NCBI GenBank assembly: GCA_036009105.1
Contig: DASYMJ010000104.1
Span: 1-27,903 of the forward strand
From: JAFAVZ01 sp036009105
GTDB taxonomy: Bacteria > Acidobacteriota > Thermoanaerobaculia > Gp7-AA8
Direction: 5' to 3'
Length of the DNA: 27,903 nucleotides
The notes beneath the pieces are model-generated. The model saw only the letters and a list, made by a program, of their open reading frames with translations. It had not been told where the DNA came from and did no database searches. Positions 21,739 through 27,903 of this stretch are shown piece after piece. How positions within the stretch are numbered: position 1 is the stretch's first letter; every line of letters begins with the position of its first letter. A program made the position numbers and the translations under genes.

Positions 21739-22000
21739 TTTCGTGTTTCTGCGGGATGCTTTAGAAAGTTGCAGACTCGCAAAGTCACTCGCAAGGTCGC
21801 CATTTTCGCGAGCGGAATCCTGCGCAGACCCGCGACCAAAACGGCGAAATGTTTCGCATTTCGGCGTCGATGTTCCACGGCAAAAACGCGTCACGAGAGC
21901 ACTTGAAAGCGAGCGCGGAGCGCGGGTGCGACCGGGGCGAGGGTGTGGCGTGCGGCGGGGTTGCATAGGGCGGTGATGCGTGCGCGAAGCGTTGCGCGCG

Positions 22001-23374
22001 TTAGCTGGCGAGAGGAAGCTCGATCTCGCAGATGCGTGACCGCTCGGCGCCGAAAAGATCTGCCGCGGCGACAGAGGGCCCGTCCACGTCCGGGCGCTTC
22101 CACCCGAGCACAAGTTCCCGCATTAACTCCGGCTCCATCTTGAAGTAATGGCGGTTGACCGTTGCAACGCTGGTATCACCCATCATCTGCACGACGGCGA
22201 GCAAGTGAGCAGGTGTCTTGCCGCGCTGCGCGATGTGAGACGCGCCGGTGTGCCGGAAGTTGAAGAACGTCCGTTTCTTGTCTTCGAGGTCGTAGCGAAG
22301 CATGCGACTGGCGATCACCATTAGCCGCTCCCACTGCTTGCGGATGTCCACGTATGGCAGGCCGGTTTCGGGGTTGAAGTGGATCGGGGCGTTACCTGGA
22401 TTCGCCGGACGGATGGAGAGCAGGTATTCGACGAGCTCCTCGGCAAGCGGCCCTTCCGCTTTGATGCCCTTGTTGACGTTCTTGTGCTGGTCGAGTTTGT
22501 ACCAGCCGGTCAGGTTCTTCGCGTCGAGGGTCACTTCATCCCAACGGAGGTGCAGATTGCAGTCCGGCCGCATCATCGTGTAATAGCCGATGAGGCAGTA
22601 GCCGCGGAGCGGAACCGCGGACGGCGAGCGAAGGCCGCGGTTCTTCTTCTCCTCCGCTACCTTCGCATTCCACGACGCTTGATCCGCTTCGTACTCGAGG
22701 AGAGCCGGCCCCATGATCATCCCGAGTTCGCGGCGCGTCCACGGCTGAGGATCGCCGTTGCGCGGCGCAGGCGGAAGAATGATGTCCGAGAGTTGGTGAG
22801 ACTTGATGACCCGCTCGGCCTTCGCGCGCTTGAGCATCGCGAGCAGCGTGGTTGCGTAGTGCCGGCGGGTCTGCGCGCTCATGTCTTTGTACTCGTCGAG
22901 CAGCGCCGTGTAGAGATCGTAGTCGATGGTGGCGACGTCGCGATCCGCGCCGATGAACGCCTCGATCTTGTCGATACGGTAGCGCTCGTGCTCGTAACCC
23001 TTCTTGTGGACGATCATGTAGTTCCGGTAGTGGGCAACCACCCTAGAAAACGGCACCGCGTTCGATTTCGCAACTTGCGCGGCCTGCACACCTGCAGCGA
23101 GCTCGTTTAGTCGCTTCTCCTCGCCCTCCTTCATGCGGAGCGCCGCTTCCTTCGACAGCGAACGATTGCGCGGATAGGGCGAGTTGCGCTTAACGCGGAT
23201 GTCGATCGGCTCGGCGATGACTTGCGCCAGCGGCAGGCCGAGGCGCGCCGCGCGCTTCTCGCGGTACGCGGGGCACTGGCTGCACGGGCAGAAGGCCGGG
23301 TGCGTGATCGGCGGTTCGAGCGTGAGACGGCCGATGCGACCGGAAACCCAATTCGGCTCAGCTTTGTATGCCAC
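22001..23374 (-). CDS. Tyrosine recombinase / integrase with atypical catalytic residues
   Basis: This 457-residue integrase of the phage/ICE type starts at GTG 23374, which is preceded by GGGAGG; a TTG at 23431 is a weaker choice. An unusual Cys motif (FCPCSQCPAYREKR, about residues 29-42) opens the protein. A SAM-like core-binding domain (about 108-195: VVAHYRNYMI...MSAQTRRHYATTLLAMLKRA) and the catalytic domain follow. Visible catalytic residues are Arg in YYTMMRPDCNLHLRW, Lys in the KLDQHKNVNKG hairpin, R374 (FNFRHTGASH) and Tyr410 (NRHYF). The usual His of HxxR is Phe371 and the usual His/Trp is Asp400 (MMGDTSVATVN). It probably integrates the element into tRNA-Asp; full activity is uncertain. 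Confidence 0.88.
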   Translation of the reverse strand: MAYKAEPNWVSGRIGRLTLEPPITHPAFCPCSQCPAYREKRAARLGLPLAQVIAEPIDIRVKRNSPYPRNRSLSKEAALRMKEGEEKRLNELAAGVQAAQVAKSNAVPFSRVVAHYRNYMIVHKKGYEHERYRIDKIEAFIGADRDVATIDYDLYTALLDEYKDMSAQTRRHYATTLLAMLKRAKAERVIKSHQLSDIILPPAPRNGDPQPWTRRELGMIMGPALLEYEADQASWNAKVAEEKKNRGLRSPSAVPLRGYCLIGYYTMMRPDCNLHLRWDEVTLDAKNLTGWYKLDQHKNVNKGIKAEGPLAEELVEYLLSIRPANPGNAPIHFNPETGLPYVDIRKQWERLMVIASRMLRYDLEDKKRTFFNFRHTGASHIAQRGKTPAHLLAVVQMMGDTSVATVNRHYFKMEPELMRELVLGWKRPDVDGPSVAAADLFGAERSRICEIELPLAS

Positions 23375-23551
23375 GCGGCCTCCCGTTACCTGCCGCGCCC
23401 GACCGATCGCCGGCAATGAGGAAAACGGCAATCGGCCGGTCGTTGGTCACACCGCGGAGGAAGCGAGAGCGGTGCGGCGCGGCAGAGGTGAAAGTGACCG
23501 AGCGGCGCTTCGTTCCGATCCTTCCTGAAATGCGCTCGACCATCGATCACC

Positions 23552-23588
23552 TGTCAAGTGGAAATTATAGTTTCTCACTTCTGAGACA
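23552..23588. promoter_or_regulatory. Promoter/operator in the integrase-XRE intergenic region
   Basis: The octamer ATTATAGT (23564-23571) gives TATAGT on the plus strand and TATAAT on the minus strand. It is framed by inverted arms: AAGTG (23556-23560) with CACTT (23576-23580), GAAA (23561-23564) with TTTC (23571-23574), and TGTC (23552-23555) with GACA (23585-23588). A repressor dimer binding here would cover both -10 elements. The rest of the gap 23375-23673 shows no gene. Confidence 0.55.
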
Positions 23589-23673
23589 TCTAGTGCTGTC
23601 ATCATTGAGAATGAAGCGCATACGCCGGCCAAGTAGAAAGCCCCGAGGCAAAACCGGAGGGATACTCCGCGCA

Positions 23674-24084
23674 ATGGGAACGCGCACACCGAGGGGCAAG
23701 AGCACGACGTTCGGCGAGGAGTTCGGCGGGCGGCTGAAAGCGAAGCGCGAAGAGTGCGGCTTCACGCTCGAGGAGCTCGCGGACAAAGCCGGCATGCACT
23801 CCGGCCGTTTATCCGAATACGAGAGCGGCCGTCACACCCCGCAGTTGGAGAAAGCGGCGAAGCTGGCCGAGGTGCTGGAAGTTGCACTCGATGAGCTGGT
23901 CGGACTCAAACGACCCGAGGCGCGCGAGGACGTGCGCAATCCGCGGCTGCGCGCCAGCGTGCGCGCACTGGAAGCGTCGGGGCACTCGCGCTACATCGAA
24001 GCTGCGGGCCTGGCTGTCGAAGGTTTCGTAGCGCTGGCGCGTCACGAGGAGTTCGAGGCGGTCCGGCCGCGCCGTCGCAAGTAA
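23674..24084 (+). CDS. XRE-family HTH transcriptional regulator
   Basis: This 136-residue protein has a Cro/CI-type HTH at about 14-75 (FGGRLKAKREECGFTLEELADKAGMHSGRLSEYESGRHTPQLEKAAKLAEVLEVALDELVGL). A helical tail and a basic end (RPRRRK) follow. It lies divergent from the integrase and likely represses the shared promoter region at 23552-23588. ATG 23674 gives a short natural N-terminus. An in-frame ATG at 23611 is closer to the promoter (39 nt from the -10) and would add 21 basic residues. The open frame further upstream is not coding. GC content and codon use still resemble the host, unlike the cargo to the right. Confidence 0.82.
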   Translation: MGTRTPRGKSTTFGEEFGGRLKAKREECGFTLEELADKAGMHSGRLSEYESGRHTPQLEKAAKLAEVLEVALDELVGLKRPEAREDVRNPRLRASVRALEASGHSRYIEAAGLAVEGFVALARHEEFEAVRPRRRK

Positions 24085-24183
24085 GCGCCCGCGCGTGAGG
24101 CCACGGGGTCGGTCGGTGGATGGTGCAAGCTCCAGAGGCCCGAGCCGTCGCGCTCCGTCGGCCGTCGTTGCAGTTCACTACAC

Positions 24184-24251
24184 GTGTCGGATGCCGCCAT
24201 CGTCAAGTCGGATCGGGCGGTGGAGGACTTGACGACGGCGGCATCCGGCAC
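24184..24251. repeat. Strong imperfect inverted repeat (26-bp arms, 2 mismatches, 16-nt loop)
   Basis: Arms 24184-24209 and 24226-24251 pair at 24 of 26 positions; one more outer C-G pair (24183/24252) can form. It lies in the 228-bp space between the convergent XRE and NUDIX genes, where no gene is seen. It could be a bidirectional transcription end or a folded DNA site. No T-tract follows the stem on either strand. Confidence 0.8.
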
Positions 24252-24312
24252 GACATTCTCACACGACGGCCGAGGGCGTCCGCCACGCATCACACCAATT
24301 GGATCGGGGACG

Positions 24313-24759
24313 CTATCGAATCAACATCGCAGCTTCCGCGACACTTGTCCTGTGGTCTAGTGCCATATCTCCGGGAAGCGCATCCAGCGGGAACCACGAA
24401 GCGTCGACCGCGTCATCGCCAGGATTCAGCTCGCCATGCGCTTCGCCGAGAAAGACGACGGTTATCAGTTGTTCGGGATGTCGGCTTGGTGCGCCATGAA
24501 CTGCGACGAGTTGCAAACGATCGACGATCAGGCCCGTCTCCTCTGCAACCTCGCGCCGGGCAGCGTCCTCGACAGACTCATCCCATTCAACATATCCGCC
24601 GGGCGCCGCCCACCGCCCGACATCGGGTGGAAATCCTCGCTTCACTAGCAGAACGGAGCCATCCTCGATAATCACGACATCAGCAGCTACATCTCTTCTC
24701 GGCACCTGACCACAATTCGAACAGCGGGTGGATTTATCCACGGCGTTTCGGCTTTTCAT
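24313..24759 (-). CDS. NUDIX hydrolase with N-terminal zinc-ribbon remnant
   Basis: This 148-residue protein has a complete Nudix box: GGYVEWDESVEDAARREVAEETGLIVD fits Gx5Ex7REUxEExGU. It should hydrolyse a nucleoside diphosphate linked to another group (NDP-X). The N-terminus has a Cys pair (CSNCGQVPRRD), as in the NADH-pyrophosphatase-like/ADP-ribose branch of the family. Only two Cys are present, so a full zinc site is not formed. The substrate cannot be decided; the helper role could be nucleotide-sugar or cofactor clean-up. It is the last gene of a minus-strand pair with the methyltransferase (50-nt gap). Base composition is lower in GC than the core genes. Confidence 0.87.
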   Translation of the reverse strand: MKSRNAVDKSTRCSNCGQVPRRDVAADVVIIEDGSVLLVKRGFPPDVGRWAAPGGYVEWDESVEDAARREVAEETGLIVDRLQLVAVHGAPSRHPEQLITVVFLGEAHGELNPGDDAVDASWFPLDALPGDMALDHRTSVAEAAMLIR

Positions 24760-24809
24760 TATCGTTCCTCACTACATTGGGGAGCACCACACCCGAAGCC
24801 GCGACGCGG

Positions 24810-25613
24810 TCATCGGCTAATGGGCTCACAAACCTCGATATCGTCGTTGGCTTTGTCCGCTCGACAGAGCATGTGGGTGTGCGCTTGTGGTACCTCCACG
24901 TCAGTTCTACCGGCCAGCATAGACTTCAGCGCAGCTAGGCCGTCATCAAATTCCCCCGCAGGAATCAACCGAAGCGTCGTATTGTGACGTTGCTCGACTG
25001 CCAGGAGGAGATCGGTTACCGCGACCGAGGGCACCGTCCGCGTCGGGACTACATCCTCGATCACGAATCCAGCAGAAGTGAGCTCGTCGCGCAGCACCTC
25101 GATTGGTGGGTAGCGTCGCTGGTTAACCTGTATAGCGGACGGAAAGTAACCTTCCACCCACCGCGTCGCGAGATCATCATGAGAGCACGTCTTAATACCG
25201 AATACGCCGCCGCTGCGTAGGATTCTACGCACTTCCGCAAATACTGGAATTCGATTTTCTGGCGATAGCTGATGCAACATCAACACCGCGAGGCATGCAT
25301 CAAATGATGCATCGTACGTCGGAATTTTCGCCGCGCCGGCGCATATCAAGCTCGACACTTTTTGTCTTGCGTGCACCAGCTGGCTGAAGCTGACGTCCAA
25401 ACCCGTAACAGTATGACGTAGCTTTCGAAACGCTCCGCCATAGCGTCCGGTACCGCAGCCAATCTCGAGAACTCTCGAATTAGCACTAAGCAATGGACTG
25501 ATGACAGCGGCAGTTATGCCGATTTCTTCGTCCCGATCTAGGCGAAGCGAATCGTATCGCGCAGAGGCGCCCTCGGCGTAATACTCCGAATAGGTGATGT
25601 CCACGTTTCTCAC
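24810..25613 (-). CDS. Class I SAM-dependent methyltransferase
   Basis: This 267-residue Rossmann methyltransferase (Methyltransf_11 type) shows motif I VLEIGCGTGRYGGAF (about 48-62), an acidic residue in TGLDVSFSQL after strand 2, DASFDACLAVLMLHQL (motif II) and RRILRSGGVFGIKT (motif III). The C-terminal part contributes substrate-specificity helices. A small-molecule substrate is likely for this subfamily, but it cannot be named. The start is GTG (25613); another GTG lies 9 nt downstream. TAGTAT (25661-25656) about 43 nt upstream is a plausible -10. It sits upstream of the NUDIX gene on the same strand and divergent from the guanylate-kinase-like gene. Confidence 0.85.
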   Translation of the reverse strand: MRNVDITYSEYYAEGASARYDSLRLDRDEEIGITAAVISPLLSANSRVLEIGCGTGRYGGAFRKLRHTVTGLDVSFSQLVHARQKVSSLICAGAAKIPTYDASFDACLAVLMLHQLSPENRIPVFAEVRRILRSGGVFGIKTCSHDDLATRWVEGYFPSAIQVNQRRYPPIEVLRDELTSAGFVIEDVVPTRTVPSVAVTDLLLAVEQRHNTTLRLIPAGEFDDGLAALKSMLAGRTDVEVPQAHTHMLCRADKANDDIEVCEPISR

Positions 25614-25655
25614 GACGCCATCATCTTGCTTGGAAAGCTTCGTATCGGCGACGTG

Positions 25656-25662
25656 ATACTAT
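25656..25662. promoter_or_regulatory. Symmetric -10 patch between divergent methyltransferase and kinase-like genes
   Basis: ATACTAT gives TACTAT on the plus strand (25657-25662) and TAGTAT on the minus strand (25661-25656). It lies 42 nt from the methyltransferase start and 85 nt from the kinase-like start. A TTGGAA at 25630-25635 is poorly spaced (21 bp). Confidence 0.35.
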
Positions 25663-25747
25663 GTGGGCGTGCTGTAGCACTCCGCTAGGCTTAGCTTGCT
25701 CGATAGCGCCGCCGACTTTCACCCGTTGATGAGCAACGTCTGCGCCA

Positions 25748-26311
25748 ATGTTAGTGATCGTGACAGGGCCAACAGGCAGTGGCAAGACCTCCGTTGCACT
25801 ACGGCTGCAGCAAGAATACGGATGGCGAGTCATTAAGACGCTAACAACCAGACCAGCTAGAGGATCTGGCGCCGACACGAAAACCGGAATAGATCCCCGT
25901 CTTGCGAAGTCAATCATGGCGTCACCCTCCGAGTACCGAATATTTCAGTATGAAAACCACGTCTATGCCACTCCGCTGCGTCCGGTACGGTCAGCTGCGC
26001 GATTACCAATGCCGATCGCAGTAATCGATTGGGTTCACCCGCACCCAGAAGACCTCAGCTCCCTTGGCGACCATATCGTTGCCACGGTACTACTCCCATC
26101 AATAGCAGAGCTGAAACGCCGACTAGAACGCGCCGACCGCAACGACCGGGCTCCCCTTGCCCTGAAAGAACGAGCACATATCGTTGCGAGTCGCAACCAC
26201 TACACCCCGCCATGGACTCTAATCGAGAGCGACGCAGGTGTTGACGAGATCGCGGAACTAGTACGAAACTTAGTAAACAAGCCCAGGATGCTGAGCACCG
26301 ATGCTGATTGA
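25748..26311 (+). CDS. Guanylate-kinase-like P-loop nucleotide/sugar-phosphate kinase
   Basis: This 187-residue P-loop kinase has a Walker A GPTGSGKTS (7-15) and a guanylate-kinase-like second strand (VIKTLTTRPAR, compare the TTRxPR of GMP kinases). FQYENHVYATPLRPV aligns with the GMP-binding FxxxxxxYGT region, and a LID-like Arg-rich helix (LKRRLERADRND) is visible. It is shorter than housekeeping guanylate kinase and lacks the usual GExxGxDYxF segment, so the acceptor is probably different. PhnN (ribose 1,5-bisphosphate kinase) is a relative of this size and a possible alternative. Low GC and position in the island indicate transfer. It is convergent with the flavin-reductase-like gene (58 nt between the stops). 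Confidence 0.7.
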   Translation: MLVIVTGPTGSGKTSVALRLQQEYGWRVIKTLTTRPARGSGADTKTGIDPRLAKSIMASPSEYRIFQYENHVYATPLRPVRSAARLPMPIAVIDWVHPHPEDLSSLGDHIVATVLLPSIAELKRRLERADRNDRAPLALKERAHIVASRNHYTPPWTLIESDAGVDEIAELVRNLVNKPRMLSTDAD

Positions 26312-26369
26312 GCAATGCTCTCTAGAGTGCCGTGCGATGTACCGACTGGATAGTCACTCGACGATACGC

Positions 26370-26936
26370 CTAGAAGTATTCATTTGTCCACCTCTCGCCG
26401 CTCGTCGCGAAGGCGTTACCAACCAGCTGCATCACAGGCTTACTCTCTGGAAGATGGTCGCCCTTCTCCGTTACATATCGCTCATTGAAATGCGCACGCG
26501 CGACACCCGCGAAAAATATCCCGTGATCGGCTTCGATATCAGCGCGTTTGATAATAGTACACTCTAACCAGCCTATGGCATCCGCCAGAAACGGTCCGTA
26601 CTCTGACGATTCATAGATTATCGCATTCCCACAGACGTCAAGTTTCGTGCGGCCGTTGGGCGGCTTAAATCCTGAGTATTTTTCGGCGAGCTTCCATACA
26701 GCATCGTTTTGCCCGACGTGTGGAACCGATACCGTGAAACCACGCGCGGACAGCAAGTTCTGATAAGTTTGCCACTGCTTGTAGACTGCAACGACGATCA
26801 CCTGCGGCGTGCGCGAGACGGATGTCAAGTTTGACACGGGCGCCATGTTCGGACCTGGGGGTCCGTTTGTGCCTATCACGTAGCCTATCCGGGGCGCAAG
26901 CAAGCGGTGACCTATTGATGGATCAACCTCGAACAT
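26370..26936 (-). CDS. Flavin reductase-like (FMN-binding split barrel) protein
   Basis: This 188-residue protein has the flavin reductase-like domain. LLAPRIGYVIGTNGPPGPNMAPVSNLTSVSRTPQVIVVAVYKQWQTYQNLLSARGFTVSVP shows the typical PxxVxxVxT, N-x-APhS and N-x-x-x-S/G-x-FxVsvp pattern. Later come YSGFKPPNGRTKLDV and AIGWLECTIIKRADIEADHGIFFAGV. Members bind FMN and reduce flavins or other substrates with NAD(P)H, often feeding a monooxygenase. The gene follows the membrane protein by 4 nt, so it is the last gene of an operon that begins at the RuBisCO-like gene. No partner oxygenase is visible in the window. Confidence 0.8.
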   Translation of the reverse strand: MFEVDPSIGHRLLAPRIGYVIGTNGPPGPNMAPVSNLTSVSRTPQVIVVAVYKQWQTYQNLLSARGFTVSVPHVGQNDAVWKLAEKYSGFKPPNGRTKLDVCGNAIIYESSEYGPFLADAIGWLECTIIKRADIEADHGIFFAGVARAHFNERYVTEKGDHLPESKPVMQLVGNAFATSGERWTNEYF

Positions 26937-26940
26937 AGTC

Positions 26941-27309
26941 TCAGTCCTCTCTAGCCGACGATACGACCGCCGAGACGGTCTTTGCGGACATCGCTAAGAA
27001 TGCGGCAGTCGCTAAGAACGCAAGCGCAAGAGCTGCCACTCGTAAAAGTGCGATTTTGAAGGCCAACGCAACGAGTCCCTCTAATGCGCCCAGGCCCGTT
27101 AGCCAGATCGTTAACTGAACTATCCGGACAACCGAAAGGGCACGGTCTCGCCTTGCTTCCAACTCAACCCGAAAGGACTCCGATCCAGATGCTTGCAAAT
27201 TCAAAAGCGACAATACAATGAGCGCGGCCGCGAGCAGCGCCGCACACGTACTGACGCAGGTTGCGACGACCCCGTCGTCGAAAAGGGGCAGCGCGCAGAA
27301 CATACTCAT
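26941..27309 (-). CDS. Small multi-TM membrane protein of unknown function
   Basis: This 122-residue protein has three to four hydrophobic helices: about 14-40 (VVATCVSTCAALLAAALIVLSLLNL), 62-90 (VRIVQLTIWLTGLGALEGLVALAFKI) and 90-112. A charged loop (SGSESFRVELEARRDRALS) separates the first two. I do not recognise it. The ATG (27309) overlaps the stop of the RuBisCO-like gene (ATGA). A second ATG lies 6 nt later. It sits between the RuBisCO-like and flavin-reductase-like genes, so a role in the same process is likely, for instance as a membrane anchor or transporter. Confidence 0.65.
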   Translation of the reverse strand: MSMFCALPLFDDGVVATCVSTCAALLAAALIVLSLLNLQASGSESFRVELEARRDRALSVVRIVQLTIWLTGLGALEGLVALAFKIALLRVAALALAFLATAAFLAMSAKTVSAVVSSARED

Positions 27310-27763
27310 GTAACGGCTTCCTCAGCTCTGATTGCTTTCAGGCACTGGCGATACTTCTCACCACTTTTGTGTAAGCGTTTAATCGTAGCCTTTCCCTCAG
27401 TGGCTCCACCGCTGCGAATGGCGTCCCACACACCCCTGATACATTCCATCAATATCTTGGCGCTAACGCCTGCGTCAAAGGGCTGTATGAAATCGCGGCC
27501 GAGCGACAAGAAGCTGTCGCCGTGATAAACCTGCTCGTTGCGAACAATCTCCGGTAGTCCAAGCCCGCCTGACATCACAGCCGCCGCGTGTTTTCGCACG
27601 CAAGACTTGTGATACGGCTGGGTCAACGCATTACGATAGCGCTCGGCATACTGTTGCATTGTGTCGAGTCGCTCGCCCACGAAAGGACCAGTGTAAACTC
27701 CGTCGGCGCCAGCCAGACGAGCCAGCTTGCACAGCAACTCGGGAGCAATCCGGTATCCGGGGC
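27306..27763 (-). pseudogene. C-terminal fragment of a RuBisCO-like (form IV) protein, truncated by an IS630-type insertion
   Basis: The visible residues (LCKLARLAGADGVYTGP, VMSGGLGLPEIV, DAGVSAKILMECIRGVWDAI) follow the end of the RuBisCO large-chain barrel. There, KLxRLAGAD and SGGxxPxxVP are fixed points. The Gly-rich phosphate loop GGGxxGHPxG is replaced by LGRDFIQPFDAG, so it is RuBisCO-like and not a carboxylase. The normal N-terminal domain and most of the barrel are missing. The frame is open back to an in-frame stop at 27872-27870, but that upstream part coincides with a transposase gene in another frame. The junction is therefore near 27763. A TTG at 27737 is the only start-like codon near it. 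Its stop overlaps the membrane protein start. Confidence 0.55.
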
Positions 27764-27765
27764 CA

Positions 27766-27903
27766 CTAGTGGCCTGTAACGGACGAAGTGGCAGCGATCC
27801 GACGACGGGGATCAGCGTAGCTCCATTTGATAGGTTTAGCGTTGAGGTTGTGTGAATGGATGTAGCGCATCAGCTTCCGCTTCAGGTCGCCCACGGACGT
27901 GAA
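27766..27903 (-). mobile_element. C-terminal part of an IS630-family transposase
   Basis: Reading the minus strand from the window edge gives FTSVGDLKRKLMRYIHSHN, then AKPIKWSYADPRRRIAATSS and VTGH before TAG (27768-27766). This is the characteristic end of IS630-type DDE transposases (xDLxxKLMRYIxxxN, KPxKWxYxDP). The rest of the element lies outside the window. The stop sits in a perfect 14-bp palindrome GGCCACTAGTGGCC (27761-27774), close to where the element ends and the RuBisCO-like sequence begins. Confidence 0.75.

Larger units (their letters stand above)
21705..27903. mobile_element. Putative integrative element (genomic island) at tRNA-Asp, right end outside the window
   Basis: A tyrosine recombinase pointing toward the tRNA 3' end, an XRE regulator divergent from it, a cargo of unrelated genes with lower GC by eye, and an IS630 fragment all follow the tRNA directly. 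This is the usual layout of a tRNA-integrated island. I found no second copy of the tRNA 3' end in the window. The stretch 21739-22000 holds no gene that I can support, only an AT-richer segment with a small hairpin (CGAAATG 21845-21851 / CATTTCG 21857-21863). Confidence 0.65.

Noticed and set aside
24313..27309. A phage-defence system in the island cargo
   Set aside because: None of the hallmark proteins (restriction subunits, CBASS cyclase, TIR, reverse transcriptase, SIR2, ATPase/nuclease pairs) is visible. The enzymes look metabolic, so I report the cluster as unknown metabolic cargo.
21705..27903. Second copy of the tRNA-Asp 3' end as attR
   Set aside because: I scanned for GTTCGAGCCCC and GGCCCCGCCA-like strings and found none. 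The right end is probably outside the window.
1..27903. CRISPR arrays
   Set aside because: No regularly spaced direct repeats of 23-40 bp were seen. The only tandem array (16531-16587) has units of 7 and 12 bp without spacers.

Overview
The window is GC-rich, compact chromosomal DNA from a bacterium. The gene types suggest Acidobacteriota or a close neighbour. These include a PDZ/multi-TM/GAF/Ser-Thr kinase protein, LytS/LytTR signalling, an acidobacterial-style TPR protein, and a short repeat with TGTCATCCTGAG ends. This placement is inference from content, since no rRNA or phylogenetic marker is present. Both tRNA genes encode their CCA end.

Layout of the core part (1-21704). The window opens inside a TPR protein gene. 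It is followed by a secreted MBL-fold/Ig-like/lamin-tail-like protein, a small hypothetical gene, and an RlmI-like rRNA methyltransferase divergent from a YbjN-like gene. Next come a lipoprotein, a universal stress protein, an MBL-fold/MetR-like LysR operon and a 919-residue sensor Ser/Thr kinase. After these lie a MITE-like repeat, a GNAT acetyltransferase, a secreted serine beta-lactamase-like hydrolase and tRNA-Val(TAC). A signalling block follows: two stand-alone receivers, an ACT protein and a LytTR regulator with its LytS-type kinase. The block leads to a hypothetical gene, an AI-2E family permease divergent from a TerC protein, an HtrA-like protease without a signal peptide, and a NarL-type regulator. 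The stretch ends with a decayed glycosidase gene, rmlC and tRNA-Asp(GTC).

The accessory part (21705-27903) looks like an integrative element in tRNA-Asp. A tyrosine recombinase with atypical catalytic positions and an XRE regulator lie next to the tRNA. Beyond a strong hairpin the DNA is by eye clearly poorer in GC. It carries a NUDIX hydrolase, a SAM methyltransferase, a guanylate-kinase-like protein, a flavin-reductase-like protein, a small membrane protein and the C-terminal part of a RuBisCO-like protein. This last gene is cut by an IS630-type transposase fragment at the window edge. No second attachment site was found, so the element probably continues beyond the window.

Two sequence-level themes recur. 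Many first genes have a TAnnnT -10 element only about 6-14 nt before the start codon and no Shine-Dalgarno, which suggests leaderless mRNAs. At several divergent gene pairs the -10 elements of the two strands overlap in one nearly symmetric AT-rich patch. The clearest cases are 4701-4722 and 18125-18152. Convergent neighbours are also extremely tight, with several overlapping stop codons.
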